Assembly (NCBI GenBank): GCA_036510225.1
Contig: DATCEH010000068.1
Span: 1-35,370 of the forward strand
Length of the DNA stretch: 35,370 nt
Direction of reading: 5' to 3'
Origin: Palsa-513 sp036510225
GTDB lineage: Bacteria > Actinomycetota > Thermoleophilia > Solirubrobacterales > Solirubrobacteraceae
Below the pieces are notes generated by a model. That model was not told the origin of the DNA. It saw only the letters and a list, made by a program, of their open reading frames with translations, and did not search any database. Of the stretch, positions 23,190 through 30,464 are shown one piece after another. A program made the position numbers and the translations under genes. Every line of letters begins with the position of its first letter. Position 1 is the first letter of the stretch.

Positions 23190-24179
23190 TCAGGCGCGCT
23201 TGCGATCGGCCGGGCGGACGAGCTGGGCCGGCTCGGGGGCACGTTCGAGCGCGTGGTGCTCGTAGGCCTCGACGATCCGGGCGACCAGCCGGTGGCGGAC
23301 GACGTCGGCCCCGCCGAAGCGGACGAACGCGACGTCCTCGACGCCTTCGAGGATGTCACCGACGACGACCAGTCCCGACCGCTCCTCCTTCGGCAGGTCG
23401 ACCTGCGTGACGTCGCCGGTGACGACCATCTTCGAGCCGAAGCCCAGCCGGGTGAGGAACATCTTCATCTGCTCGGGAGTCGTGTTCTGGGCCTCGTCGA
23501 GGATCACGAACGAGTCGTTGAGCGTCCGGCCGCGCATGAACGCGAGCGGCGCGACCTCGATCACGCCACGCTCGAGGTGCTGGGAGACCCGCTCGGGCTC
23601 GAGCATGTCATGGAGGGCGTCGAACAACGGCCGGAGGTACGGATCGATCTTTGCCATCAGGTCGCCCGGCAGGAAGCCGAGGCGCTCGCCGGCCTCGACG
23701 GCCGGGCGCGTCAGGATGATCCGGTTGACCTCCCGCCGGGTCAGGGCGGCCGCGGCCATCGCGACGGCGAGGAAGGTCTTGCCCGTGCCGGCCGGGCCGA
23801 TTCCGAAGGTGATCGTGTTCTGGCGAATCGAGTCGACGTAACGTTTCTGGCCGACCGTCTTCGGGGCGATCCGGGTCGACCGGTGGCGCCAGACGACGTC
23901 GTCGAGCACGGCCGACGGGGACGCGCCGCCGTCGATCACGCCGCGGACGGCCGCGATCGTCTCGCCGGCGACGGCATGGCCACCGGCGACGAGCTCATCG
24001 AGCTCGCGGACGATCCGCTCGGCCTCGGCCACGGCCTGGGCATCGCCGTCGAAGGTGATCAGGTTCCCGCGGAGGTAGACCCGGCAGTCGAGCTGACTCT
24101 CGAGCTCGCGGAGCGTCGCGTCGTGACTGTCGGCGAGCGCCGCCGCAACCGCGTTGGGTAGCTCGAGCTGCTTCCTCAC
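23190..24179 (-). CDS. phoH: PhoH-like ATPase
   Basis: 329 residues. P-loop ATPase of the PhoH/YbeZ type, a predicted RNA-linked partner of YbeY. An N-terminal KH-like region (about 15-65) precedes the ATPase core: Walker A GPAGTGKT (128-135), Walker B VILDEAQN (225-232), and TGDVTQVDLP near 254. The YbeZ-type N-terminal KH-like part and the neighbouring ybeY support the PhoH/YbeZ assignment over other P-loop families. The GTG start at 24179 overlaps the stop of the yqeY-like gene as GTGA. Confidence 0.94.
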   Translation of the reverse strand: MRKQLELPNAVAAALADSHDATLRELESQLDCRVYLRGNLITFDGDAQAVAEAERIVRELDELVAGGHAVAGETIAAVRGVIDGGASPSAVLDDVVWRHRSTRIAPKTVGQKRYVDSIRQNTITFGIGPAGTGKTFLAVAMAAAALTRREVNRIILTRPAVEAGERLGFLPGDLMAKIDPYLRPLFDALHDMLEPERVSQHLERGVIEVAPLAFMRGRTLNDSFVILDEAQNTTPEQMKMFLTRLGFGSKMVVTGDVTQVDLPKEERSGLVVVGDILEGVEDVAFVRFGGADVVRHRLVARIVEAYEHHALERAPEPAQLVRPADRKRA

Positions 24180-24610
24180 GACCGGGCGAGCGCCTCCCTG
24201 ACGAGGGTCGAGATCCGCCGGCCGTCGGCCCGGCCGTCGACCGCGGCGATCGCCAGGGGCATGACCCGCCCCATGTCCCCGGGCGCGGTCGCCCCGGACT
24301 CGTCGACCGCGCGTCTGACGATCTCGCGGAGGTCGTCGTCGCCGAGCTCGGCGGGCAGGTACGCGCCGATCAGCTCGGCCTCGGCCAGCTCGGCCTCGGC
24401 CAGCTCGGGCCGGTCGGCGTCACGATATGCCCGCTCGGCCTCGACCCGGCGCTTGCGCTCTCGCCGGAGCACGGCGAGCTCGTCGGCCTTGCCCTCCTTG
24501 GCGGCCTTCTGGAGCTCGGACAGGACCATCCGCAGCGTGCCGACCCGGTCGCGCTCGCGAGCCTTCATCGCGGTCGCGAGGTCGGTCCTCACGGTCTCGG
24601 CGATAGTCAT
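24176..24610 (-). CDS. GatB/YqeY domain protein
   Basis: 144 residues, full length for the stand-alone YqeY family (start MTIAETVRTDLATAMKARER, conserved LRMVLSELQKAAKE, AYLPAELGDDDLREIVRRAV, end GRRISTLVREALARS). The fold matches the tail of GatB from the tRNA-dependent amidotransferase; the cellular role of stand-alone copies is unclear. An internal duplication, AEAELAEAEL, is visible near 105. Start: ATG 24610, 7 nt after TATCCT, so leaderless; the longer open frame up to 24991 is overlap with the GNAT gene and is rejected. First gene of the unit leading to era. Confidence 0.92.
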   Translation of the reverse strand: MTIAETVRTDLATAMKARERDRVGTLRMVLSELQKAAKEGKADELAVLRRERKRRVEAERAYRDADRPELAEAELAEAELIGAYLPAELGDDDLREIVRRAVDESGATAPGDMGRVMPLAIAAVDGRADGRRISTLVREALARS

Positions 24611-24617
24611 GGCCTGA

Positions 24618-24623
24618 AGGATA
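24618..24623 (-). promoter_or_regulatory. -10 box (TATCCT) for leaderless yqeY-phoH-ybeY-era operon
   Basis: TATCCT on the minus strand, exactly 7 nt before the ATG at 24610. No -35 of TTGACA type at 16-18 nt. The 83-bp gap to the GNAT gene leaves room for an independent promoter. Confidence 0.58.
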
Positions 24624-24693
24624 CGCCGGTCGTGGACGACATAATCCGGCCCGCGACCGTCTGCGCCGGCGGCGCAGCGCGCGCTCGGCCTCG

Positions 24694-25311
24694 TCAGCCC
24701 GACCTGCGCCGGATCCGGCGCAGGAGGTTGGCCTCGACGGCCGGCCATTCGTGGTCGAGGATCGAGTAGACCGCCGAGCTCCGCCGGCGGGTGCCGCCGA
24801 CGATCTTCCAGTCCCGCATGATGCCCTCGAACTCGGCCGGAAGGGCTTCGAGCGCGCGCCGCGACCGCGCGTTCTCCGCGTCGGTCTCGAACTCGACCCG
24901 CTGGACGCCGAGCACGTCGAACGCCCGGCGCAGCTGGAGGAGCTTCGCCTCGGCGTTGAGGCCCCTCCCCCACGCGGTGGGCGTCGTCCACGTCCAGCCG
25001 ATCTCGAGCCCACGGTGCTCCGGGCGCAGCGTGCAGTAGCTCGTGCTCCCGATCAGGCGACCGCTCGCGAGCTCGCGCGTCGCGAAGCGGGCTTCCGTCC
25101 CTGCGGCGACGGCCGCGAGGACGTCGACGAGCCAGCTGTGGAACGTCTGGCGGTCAACCGCCGGATTGAACGGCCACCACTCCCAGATCTCGGGCGGGCC
25201 GCCGGCGACGAAGAGCTCGTCCTCGTGGTCGACGCTCAGCGGCTCGAGCCCGACCAGCCGGCCGGACATCGCGTCGGTGAGCTCAGGCCACATCTGAGCA
25301 GCGATCCGCAC
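24694..25311 (-). CDS. GNAT-family N-acetyltransferase (RimJ/RimL-like)
   Basis: 205 residues from the GTG at 25311 (ATG at 25293 gives 199; neither has a good ribosome site). The RimJ/RimL-type layout is visible: GRLVGLEPLSVDHEDELF at the start, IGSTSYCTLRPEHRGLEIGW (beta4), TTPTAWGRGLNAEAKLLQLR (the acetyl-CoA pyrophosphate loop, here WGRGLNAEA) and RVEFETDAENARSRRALEAL. The substrate is unknown; relatives act on protein N-termini or small amines. It starts 6 bp after prmA, so it is probably the tail of the hrcA-dnaJ-prmA operon. Confidence 0.85.
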   Translation of the reverse strand: MRIAAQMWPELTDAMSGRLVGLEPLSVDHEDELFVAGGPPEIWEWWPFNPAVDRQTFHSWLVDVLAAVAAGTEARFATRELASGRLIGSTSYCTLRPEHRGLEIGWTWTTPTAWGRGLNAEAKLLQLRRAFDVLGVQRVEFETDAENARSRRALEALPAEFEGIMRDWKIVGGTRRRSSAVYSILDHEWPAVEANLLRRIRRRSG

Positions 25312-25317
25312 GACCGG

Positions 25318-26166
25318 TCATCGGTCGCGTCCGAGCAGGACCGCCGCCCACTCGCCCTCGTGCCGCCGCTCGATCTCCACCAGGCCCTGCCGGTCGGCGA
25401 GGGCCGCCGTCACCGCGTCGACCTGGTCGATCAGCAGGCCGCCGGCGATCAGCCGGACCGGCGGCGGGTCCGTCATCCTGACGGCGAGATCCTGCAACAG
25501 CGGGGCGAGCAGGTTGGCGGTCATCGTCGGCGCCGACGGGATCTCCTCGCGACGCAGATCGAGCAGCCCCACGTCGACAGACACTCCGTTGGCGGCGGCG
25601 TTCGCCAGTGTCGCGGCCACGCTCGCCGGGTCGTGGTCGGTTCCGACGACCGGATCCCAGCCGAGCATGGCCGCCGCGATCGCCAGGACGCCGGACCCGC
25701 AACCGACGTCCGTGAGCGGCCCGTTGCCGCGCCCGTCACGCTGCAATGAGAGGAGCAGCTCGAGACAGAGCCTGGTCGTCGGGTGGGCACCCGTGCCGAA
25801 GGCCTGGGCCGGCTCGATGACGATCTCGACCCACCGCTCCCCAGCCCCATTCCCGACGTCGATCGCGGGCTCCCACGGCGCGCGCACCCGCAGGCGCCCG
25901 CCGACCTCCGACGGCTGGTGGAACTCCCGCCACCGCTCGGTCCAGTCGTCGGCCACGGTCGTCTGCGACACGTCGAGCAGGGCTCCTCCGAGGACGGCCC
26001 GCAGGTCGCGGAGCTCCGGCACCTCGGCGGGCGCACCATAGATCGCGTACTCGATCGACCCGTCGGCCAGCTCGACCTCCTCAACCCCGCTCGGCGCCAG
26101 CCCGAGCAGCCCGGCCAGGCCGATCTCCGCCTGCGCCCGGCCGACCCGGATCGCCAGGCGGATCAA
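25318..26166 (-). CDS. prmA: Ribosomal protein L11 methyltransferase PrmA
   Basis: 282 residues. SAM-dependent methyltransferase that methylates ribosomal protein L11. Landmarks: AFGTGAHPTTRLCLELL (about 128-144), motif I DVGCGSGVLAIAAAMLGWD (about 158-176) with VVGTDHDP, and TANLLAPLL in place of the usual N-ILA-x-x-L. The N-terminal L11-recognition part is degenerate but of normal length. Start: TTG at 26166 overlapping the dnaJ TGA as TTGA; no ATG or GTG fits, and the open frame further upstream is dnaJ overlap. Confidence 0.92.
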   Translation of the reverse strand: MIRLAIRVGRAQAEIGLAGLLGLAPSGVEEVELADGSIEYAIYGAPAEVPELRDLRAVLGGALLDVSQTTVADDWTERWREFHQPSEVGGRLRVRAPWEPAIDVGNGAGERWVEIVIEPAQAFGTGAHPTTRLCLELLLSLQRDGRGNGPLTDVGCGSGVLAIAAAMLGWDPVVGTDHDPASVAATLANAAANGVSVDVGLLDLRREEIPSAPTMTANLLAPLLQDLAVRMTDPPPVRLIAGGLLIDQVDAVTAALADRQGLVEIERRHEGEWAAVLLGRDR

Positions 26167-27275
26167 GCCGCGTGCGGTCGCAGCGCGCGCTTGAGCTTCG
26201 CGAAGACCGACTCGTCGCTGCGGAGGTTCTCCTCGGTCATCGTCCCGGCCAGCTCCTCGACCAGCCGGCGTTGATCCTTCGAGAGGTGGCGGGGGACGAC
26301 GACGTTGACGACGACTCGCAGGTCGCCCGTTCCCCCCCGTCGCAGGTGCGGCATCCCACGACCGCGGAGCGTCAGGACGTCGCCCGGCTGGGTGCCCGCC
26401 GCGACCTCGAGGTCGGTCGGTCCGTCGAGCGTCGGCACCTCGACGCTCGCGCCGAGCGCGGCGAGCGGCGCCGAGACGTCGACCACCGTGATCAGGTCGT
26501 CCTCCTCTCGGATGAACCGATCGTCCGCGCGGACGGCCACGACGACGTGGAGGTCCCCGGCCGGCGCTCCCGCCTCGCCCGCGTGTCCGCTGCCGCCGAT
26601 CCGGATCCGCTGGCCGTCGGCGATCCCGCCGGGCACCTGGACGCTCACCTTGCGCCGGCCGAGCCGCCGCCCGCGGCCCCGGCACTCACCGCACGGGCTG
26701 GACGCCGTCCGACCGTCGCCGTTGCACACGTCGCAGGCGATCGTCCGCATCATCTGGCCGAACGGGGTCCGCGTGACGGCCTGGAGACGGCCGGCCCCGC
26801 CGCACCGGGCGCACGTCTCGATCGGCGTGCCCGGCTCGGCGCCGTTGCCCTTGCAGTGAGCACACCGGTCGACGGCCTCGTAGCTCACCTCGAACGTCCC
26901 GCCCGTCGCCGCCTGGCCGAGGTCGAGCTCGATCGCCGTGGCGACATCTCCCCCAGAGGCCGGCCCGCCCTGCCGACCGCCGCCCCCGAAGAATGACTCG
27001 AAGATGTCGGCGATCGATCCGAATGAGTCGAAGTTCGGCGCATAGCCACCCGACCGGAGGCCGTCGTGGCCGTAGCGATCGTAGGTCGCCCGCCGGTCTG
27101 AGTCCGACAGGATCTCGTAGGCCTCGGCGCACTCCTTGAACTTCGTCTCGGCCTCCGGATCGTCCGTGTTGACGTCAGGATGCAGCTCCCTCGCCAAGCC
27201 GCGGAAGGCCTTCTTGATCTGCGTCTCGTCGGCGTCGCGGCCGACCCCGAGCACTTCGTATGGATCGCGTTGCAT
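26163..27275 (-). CDS. dnaJ: Chaperone DnaJ (type I)
   Basis: 370 residues. Hsp40 co-chaperone that delivers clients to DnaK and stimulates its ATPase. J domain 1-70 with HPD at 32-34; Gly/Phe-rich linker about 75-105 (FESFFGGGGRQGG); four CxxCxGxG zinc motifs, CAHCKGNG (138), CARCGGAG (155), CDVCNGDG (181) and CGECRGRG (195); then the substrate-binding C-terminal domains. ATG 27275 has GGAG 4 nt upstream. It follows hrcA by 28 bp and overlaps prmA by 4 bp. Confidence 0.97.
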   Translation of the reverse strand: MQRDPYEVLGVGRDADETQIKKAFRGLARELHPDVNTDDPEAETKFKECAEAYEILSDSDRRATYDRYGHDGLRSGGYAPNFDSFGSIADIFESFFGGGGRQGGPASGGDVATAIELDLGQAATGGTFEVSYEAVDRCAHCKGNGAEPGTPIETCARCGGAGRLQAVTRTPFGQMMRTIACDVCNGDGRTASSPCGECRGRGRRLGRRKVSVQVPGGIADGQRIRIGGSGHAGEAGAPAGDLHVVVAVRADDRFIREEDDLITVVDVSAPLAALGASVEVPTLDGPTDLEVAAGTQPGDVLTLRGRGMPHLRRGGTGDLRVVVNVVVPRHLSKDQRRLVEELAGTMTEENLRSDESVFAKLKRALRPHAA

Positions 27276-27303
27276 GAGTCTCCGTGTCGGCAGGAGGCGG
27301 GCG

Positions 27304-28332
27304 CTAGCCCTCGGCGTAGACGTCGTCTACGAATCGCGAGAGTTGATGAGCCGCCGCGTGGACGGTGTTGATCGCCGAGCCGTAGTCCATCCTGACCGGC
27401 CCGATCACCGAGACCGTGCCGAGCTTGCGCCAGGCCAGGCCGTAGCCGGCGGCGACGACCGAGAGCGAGGTCAGGGCCGGCACGCCGTTCTCGTGGCCGA
27501 TCCCCACGTACACGCCGGTCTGACCGAGCGCCCGACGCAGCACGTCGAGCAGGGCGACCCGCTGCTCGAGGAGCTCGAGCAGCTCACCGAGCACGTCGAC
27601 GTCGGTCAGGCTGTGTGAGCCCAGCAGGCGGGACGTGCCCTCGAAGTACAGGGTATCCTCGACGGCTCCGACCAGCGGGCGGAAGGCCGGCGCGAGTCGG
27701 TCGATGAAGGCTCGCTCCCGCGGGCTGAGACCCGGGTCGGTGAGTCGCTTCTGGATCATCCGCGCGCCCAGGCCGAGCCCGTGGAGCTGCTCGTTGAGAT
27801 ACTCGGCCGCCCAGCCGATCAGACCCGGATCGACCGATGTCTCGAAGTTCGACGCATACTTCGCGACACCGCCCGCCGAGCTGATGATCACCACCATCAC
27901 GACCCGCGGCTGGAGCGCCAGCACCTCGATGTGGCGGATCGTCGCGCTCTCGACCGACGGGGCCGAGACGATCGCCAGGAGGTTGGTGACCTCCGAGAGC
28001 GTCTCCGTCGTCACGCGGACCGCCTCGTCCAGCTCACGGCGGATCAGCGAGAGCTCGAGTGGCGGTGCTCCGCCGACGACGACCTGCCGGTCGGCGAGCA
28101 GCCGGTCGACGAAGTACCGGTGGCCGGCGTCGGTCGGGACCCGCCCGGCCGAGGTGTGCGGATGGGCGAGCAGACCGTATTCCTCGAGCTGGGCCAGCTC
28201 GTTGCGGATCGTCGACGGCCGCCACGTCAGGGCCGGGTCGGCGGCGATCGTCCGGGACGCAACCGGCTGGCCGCCCTCGACATACGCCTCGACGACCTTG
28301 CAGAGAATCGTCTCCTGGCGGTCAGTGAGCAT
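27304..28332 (-). CDS. hrcA: Heat-inducible transcription repressor HrcA
   Basis: 342 residues. Repressor of class I heat-shock genes through the CIRCE operator. The N-terminal winged helix is clear: TDRQETILCKVVEAYVEGGQ, then RPSTIRNELAQLEEYGLL and HPHTSAGRVPTDAGHRYFVD. Central GAF-like and C-terminal regions follow (RRALGQTGVYVGIGHENG). Start is set at the ATG of 28332: the family begins MLTxRQ, and a TACAAT box ends 7 nt before it. The ATG at 28341 overlaps that -10 box and would not be transcribed. Operon with dnaJ and prmA. No CIRCE copy is seen upstream. Confidence 0.95.
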   Translation of the reverse strand: MLTDRQETILCKVVEAYVEGGQPVASRTIAADPALTWRPSTIRNELAQLEEYGLLAHPHTSAGRVPTDAGHRYFVDRLLADRQVVVGGAPPLELSLIRRELDEAVRVTTETLSEVTNLLAIVSAPSVESATIRHIEVLALQPRVVMVVIISSAGGVAKYASNFETSVDPGLIGWAAEYLNEQLHGLGLGARMIQKRLTDPGLSPRERAFIDRLAPAFRPLVGAVEDTLYFEGTSRLLGSHSLTDVDVLGELLELLEQRVALLDVLRRALGQTGVYVGIGHENGVPALTSLSVVAAGYGLAWRKLGTVSVIGPVRMDYGSAINTVHAAAHQLSRFVDDVYAEG

Positions 28333-28339
28333 GCTGGCC

Positions 28340-28345
28340 ATTGTA
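28340..28345 (-). promoter_or_regulatory. -10 box (TACAAT) for leaderless hrcA-dnaJ-prmA operon
   Basis: TACAAT on the minus strand is close to TATAAT. Seven nt separate it from the ATG at 28332, giving a leaderless mRNA. It overlaps the alternative ATG at 28341. Confidence 0.6.
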
Positions 28346-28368
28346 CGAGGCGGCCGGGATCCTCCGAG

Positions 28369-28478
28369 GCCGGGCCGGGGGGCGGGGGCCGGGGGGCCGG
28401 GGCCGAGGGCCGAGGGCCGGGGGGCCGGGGGGCCGGGGGGCCGGGGGCCCGGGGGCCGGGGGCCGGGGCAGGGGGCCG
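28369..28478. repeat. G-run low-complexity tract, G-quadruplex prone
   Basis: About 110 bp of runs of 3-6 G on the plus strand, separated mostly by CC (units like GGGGGCC), with more than a dozen runs. It ends about 25 bp upstream of the hrcA -10 box. Such DNA can fold into G-quadruplexes; a function is not shown. Confidence 0.75.
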
Positions 28479-28672
28479 CGGCGCGGCTCGGGCGTCACAG
28501 GAAACACGCGGGCTCCTGGCGATCGGCAACCGTCGCCACGTGCGAGAAACCGAAGCCGCTGCCCCCCGATGTCGAGCCCGGCGACCTCCCGAGCGCGGGC
28601 GAGCGGTGTTTGGCCGGTTGCCGGCCGGGAGGGAACCGGCGTGGGTTGGGGGGTCGGCGGAGCGGGTGCGAG

Positions 28673-28705
28673 CCGGGCGCGGGCCGGGCGCGGGCCGGGC
28701 GCGGG
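28673..28705. repeat. 11-bp tandem repeat, three copies
   Basis: Three perfect head-to-tail copies of CCGGGCGCGGG (28673-28683, 28684-28694, 28695-28705). GC-rich simple repeat in the gene-free island. Confidence 0.7.
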
Positions 28706-28771
28706 AGTGCGGGATGTGATCGACCGGACTCCTCCCGGGCCGCGGAGCAGGATGCTGAGACCTTGATCGCG

Positions 28772-28802
28772 AAAGTAGCTGACTGAGTCAGTCAACTACT
28801 TT
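28772..28802. promoter_or_regulatory. 31-bp near-perfect palindrome, TetR-type operator candidate
   Basis: Fifteen-base arms around one central base: left arm AAAGTAGCTGACTGA, right arm TCAGTCAACTACTTT, with one mismatch at the eighth position. It is AT-rich compared with its surroundings. Length and symmetry fit a dimeric repressor operator of TetR type; the minus strand also contains TTGACT as a possible -35. No regulator or obvious target gene is adjacent. Confidence 0.5.
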
Positions 28803-29092
28803 CCTTGGAGAGTCCACTTCTCCACGACCCAGTCCCCCGCAGAGCGCTCGCCCACCTCTGCGCGCCCGAGCCGGCCCGAATGATCCTCGACGGCACGCTC
28901 ACCAAGCCCGCCCGCCACGTGAGCACCCCGCCGCCGCGAAACATCACCCCGAACGGGGACCTGACCTCAAGCCCGGCGAAGTCGTTCTTCTCGTCTTCGC
29001 ACGGCCCCTGTCCCGGGCTGGACGATCCTTGCAAGCCCGGCCTCGAAGCGGGCGATCACCGGGTTCGCAGGGTCCCCCGGCTCGTCAGCCGG

Positions 29093-29485
29093 CTAGAGCT
29101 CCAGCTCGGCGACGGCGTTCCGGATGATCCGCTTGCCATTCTGAACGGCGACCGCCTCGACGACGACCCGCCCGTCGTCGGCCACCTGCGTCACCTTGCC
29201 GGTGACGGCGATCTCGTTCTCGGGGAGACCCATCCCGCGAAACTGGACCGAGAGCCGCCTCAGCTTGTCGGGCCCGCCGGCGGCGTCGGTCAGGGCGCGG
29301 GCGACCTGGGCCATCGAGTAGAGGCCGTGGAGGATCCGCCCGGGAAGGCCGACCGACTTGGCGAACTCCTCGTCGATGTGGATCGGGTTGAAGTCGCCGG
29401 AGGCGCCGGCGTAGCGGACGGTGAGATAGCGGTCAGGCGTGACCTTGAGCTCGGGGATCTGGTCGCCGACTTCGAATCCAGCCAT
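29093..29485 (-). CDS. MaoC-type hot-dog dehydratase (HadB-like)
   Basis: 130 residues, one hot-dog fold. The hydratase-2 signature is present: YAGASGDFNPIHIDEEFAKS (about 25-44) with catalytic Asp31 and His36, followed by GLPGRILHGLYSMA. It probably hydrates or dehydrates enoyl/3-hydroxyacyl thioesters as half of a heterodimer with the gene just upstream, like HadA/HadB in mycobacteria. The start overlaps the partner's stop by one base (TGATG). Acyl chain length and CoA versus ACP cannot be told. Confidence 0.85.
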   Translation of the reverse strand: MAGFEVGDQIPELKVTPDRYLTVRYAGASGDFNPIHIDEEFAKSVGLPGRILHGLYSMAQVARALTDAAGGPDKLRRLSVQFRGMGLPENEIAVTGKVTQVADDGRVVVEAVAVQNGKRIIRNAVAELEL

Positions 29486-29925
29486 CAGACCCCCCTCACG
29501 ATGTTGGTCCAGGTGCCCCTGCAGACCTGCTCGGCGCGCTGATTGACCGAGACGGATTCGAAGACGTAGAAGCCGAGCTCGCCGCGTTGGTCGACCTGCT
29601 TGACCGAGACAGTCGTCGAGATCTCGTCACCGGCGATGACCAGCGGCCCCCACTCGAACTCCTGGCCGCCGTGGACGAGCATCGCGAAGTTGACGCCGAC
29701 CTCGGGATCGAAGAGGGCCGGAGCGACGGCCGGGAGTCCGTAGACGACGGCGAACATCGGCGGGGCGACGAGGTCGGTGTGACCGGCGGCGCGGGCTGCG
29801 TCGAGGTCGAGATGGACGGGATTGGTCTCCCCCACGGCGCGTGCGTATTCGCGGATCTTCTCGCGACCGACGGCATACACGATCGGGGGGAACGTCTTTC
29901 CGATGGCCTCGGTCCGGACTGGCAT
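29485..29925 (-). CDS. MaoC-like FAS1-type dehydratase N-terminal subunit (HadA-like)
   Basis: 146 residues: MPVRTEAIGKTFPPIVYAVG start, REKIREYARAVGETNPVHLD, PPMFAVVYGLPAVAP, and VHGGQEFEWGPLVIAGDEI. This is the non-catalytic or structural hot-dog half that pairs with a HadB-type subunit; the catalytic Asp-His motif is carried by the next gene. The open frame runs far upstream into ssb antisense, but the ATG at 29925 fits the family start. A TAGACT box 10 nt before it suggests a very short leader. Confidence 0.86.
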   Translation of the reverse strand: MPVRTEAIGKTFPPIVYAVGREKIREYARAVGETNPVHLDLDAARAAGHTDLVAPPMFAVVYGLPAVAPALFDPEVGVNFAMLVHGGQEFEWGPLVIAGDEISTTVSVKQVDQRGELGFYVFESVSVNQRAEQVCRGTWTNIVRGV

Positions 29926-29935
29926 TCTGCGGGCC

Positions 29936-29941
29936 AGTCTA
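29936..29941 (-). promoter_or_regulatory. -10 box (TAGACT) for the dehydratase pair
   Basis: TAnnnT on the minus strand, 10 nt before the ATG at 29925; predicted leader of about 3 nt. No Shine-Dalgarno is visible. Confidence 0.4.
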
Positions 29942-30019
29942 CGCCGGCGCCGGCCGAACGCCCTGGCGCCGGGAGACTCGCCGTCCGAGCCACCCGGCGC
30001 CGGGCGTGCCCGGTTGCCT

Positions 30020-30424
30020 CTAGAAGACGAGGCCGTCTCCGTTGCCGACGGCGACCGCCTCGAGCTCGGGATCCTCGACGGGCACACGGGTGCTGAGGAA
30101 CTGGACGCTGTCGGCGATGATCTCGACCGACTGGCGCCGCTGGCCCTCGGTGGTCTCCCACTCGCGCCACTCGAGCCGGCCGTCGACCGCGACGGGTCGG
30201 CCCTTCTCGAGGAAGCTGTCGCAGGCCTCGGCCGAGGCGCCGAACACCGAGACGTCGAAGAAATTGGGCTTGTCGTCCCAGTCTCCGGTCTCGGCGTTCC
30301 GCCGCCGGGTGTTGCAGGCGACGCGCATCCGGCAGACGCTCGTCCCCGACGGGAGGGCCCGGAGCTCGGGGTCACGGGTGAGATTGCCGAGGAGGACGAC
30401 GCGATTGATCGTCGGGGCTGACAT
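30020..30424 (-). CDS. ssb: Single-stranded DNA-binding protein
   Basis: 134 residues, short for a bacterial SSB. OB fold from residue 5: TINRVVLLGNLTRDPELRAL, then GTSVCRMRVACNTRRRN, NFFDVSVFGASAEACDSFLE, KGRPVAVDGRLEWREW. ATG 30424 with AGGAG 7 nt upstream; a longer frame to 30472 is rejected. The C-terminal linker is almost absent and the tail ends GNGDGLVF instead of an acidic DDxIPF-type tip, so docking of SSB partners may be weak. The main chromosomal SSB is often next to rpsF; here it sits beside transfer-like genes, so this may be a secondary SSB. A possible TAGGTT -10 lies at 30467-30462. Confidence 0.92.
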   Translation of the reverse strand: MSAPTINRVVLLGNLTRDPELRALPSGTSVCRMRVACNTRRRNAETGDWDDKPNFFDVSVFGASAEACDSFLEKGRPVAVDGRLEWREWETTEGQRRQSVEIIADSVQFLSTRVPVEDPELEAVAVGNGDGLVF

Positions 30425-30464
30425 TGGGGTCTCCTGTCGAGTCGGATTGGCTTGTGCGGCGAAC

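Larger units (their letters stand above)
28342..29092. other. 751-bp gene-free island
   Basis: No credible gene is seen on either strand between hrcA and the dehydratase pair. Open frames here are low-complexity Pro/Gly/Arg products or start inside the palindrome. The left part is a G-run repeat tract, the middle has an 11-bp tandem repeat and a 31-bp palindrome, and 28803-29092 shows no recognisable signal. Confidence 0.6.

Noticed and set aside
24611..24991. N-terminal extension of the YqeY-like protein
   Set aside because: It overlaps the GNAT gene in another frame and the family start and a -10 box coincide with ATG 24610.
26167..26685. N-terminal extension of PrmA
   Set aside because: It is the zinc-finger region of dnaJ read in the wrong frame; TTG at 26166 gives the normal PrmA length.
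28322..28795. 157-residue minus-strand frame in the gene-free island
   Set aside because: It would start at a TTG inside the palindrome, is mostly Pro/Arg/Ala from the G-run tract and overlaps the hrcA start.
28342..28800. CIRCE element upstream of hrcA
   Set aside because: No pair of TTAGCACTC/GAGTGCTAA-like half-sites with 9-bp spacing was found.
28805..29542. Plus-strand frame of 245 residues
   Set aside because: Its second half is the antisense of the HadB-like gene and its first half matches nothing recognisable.
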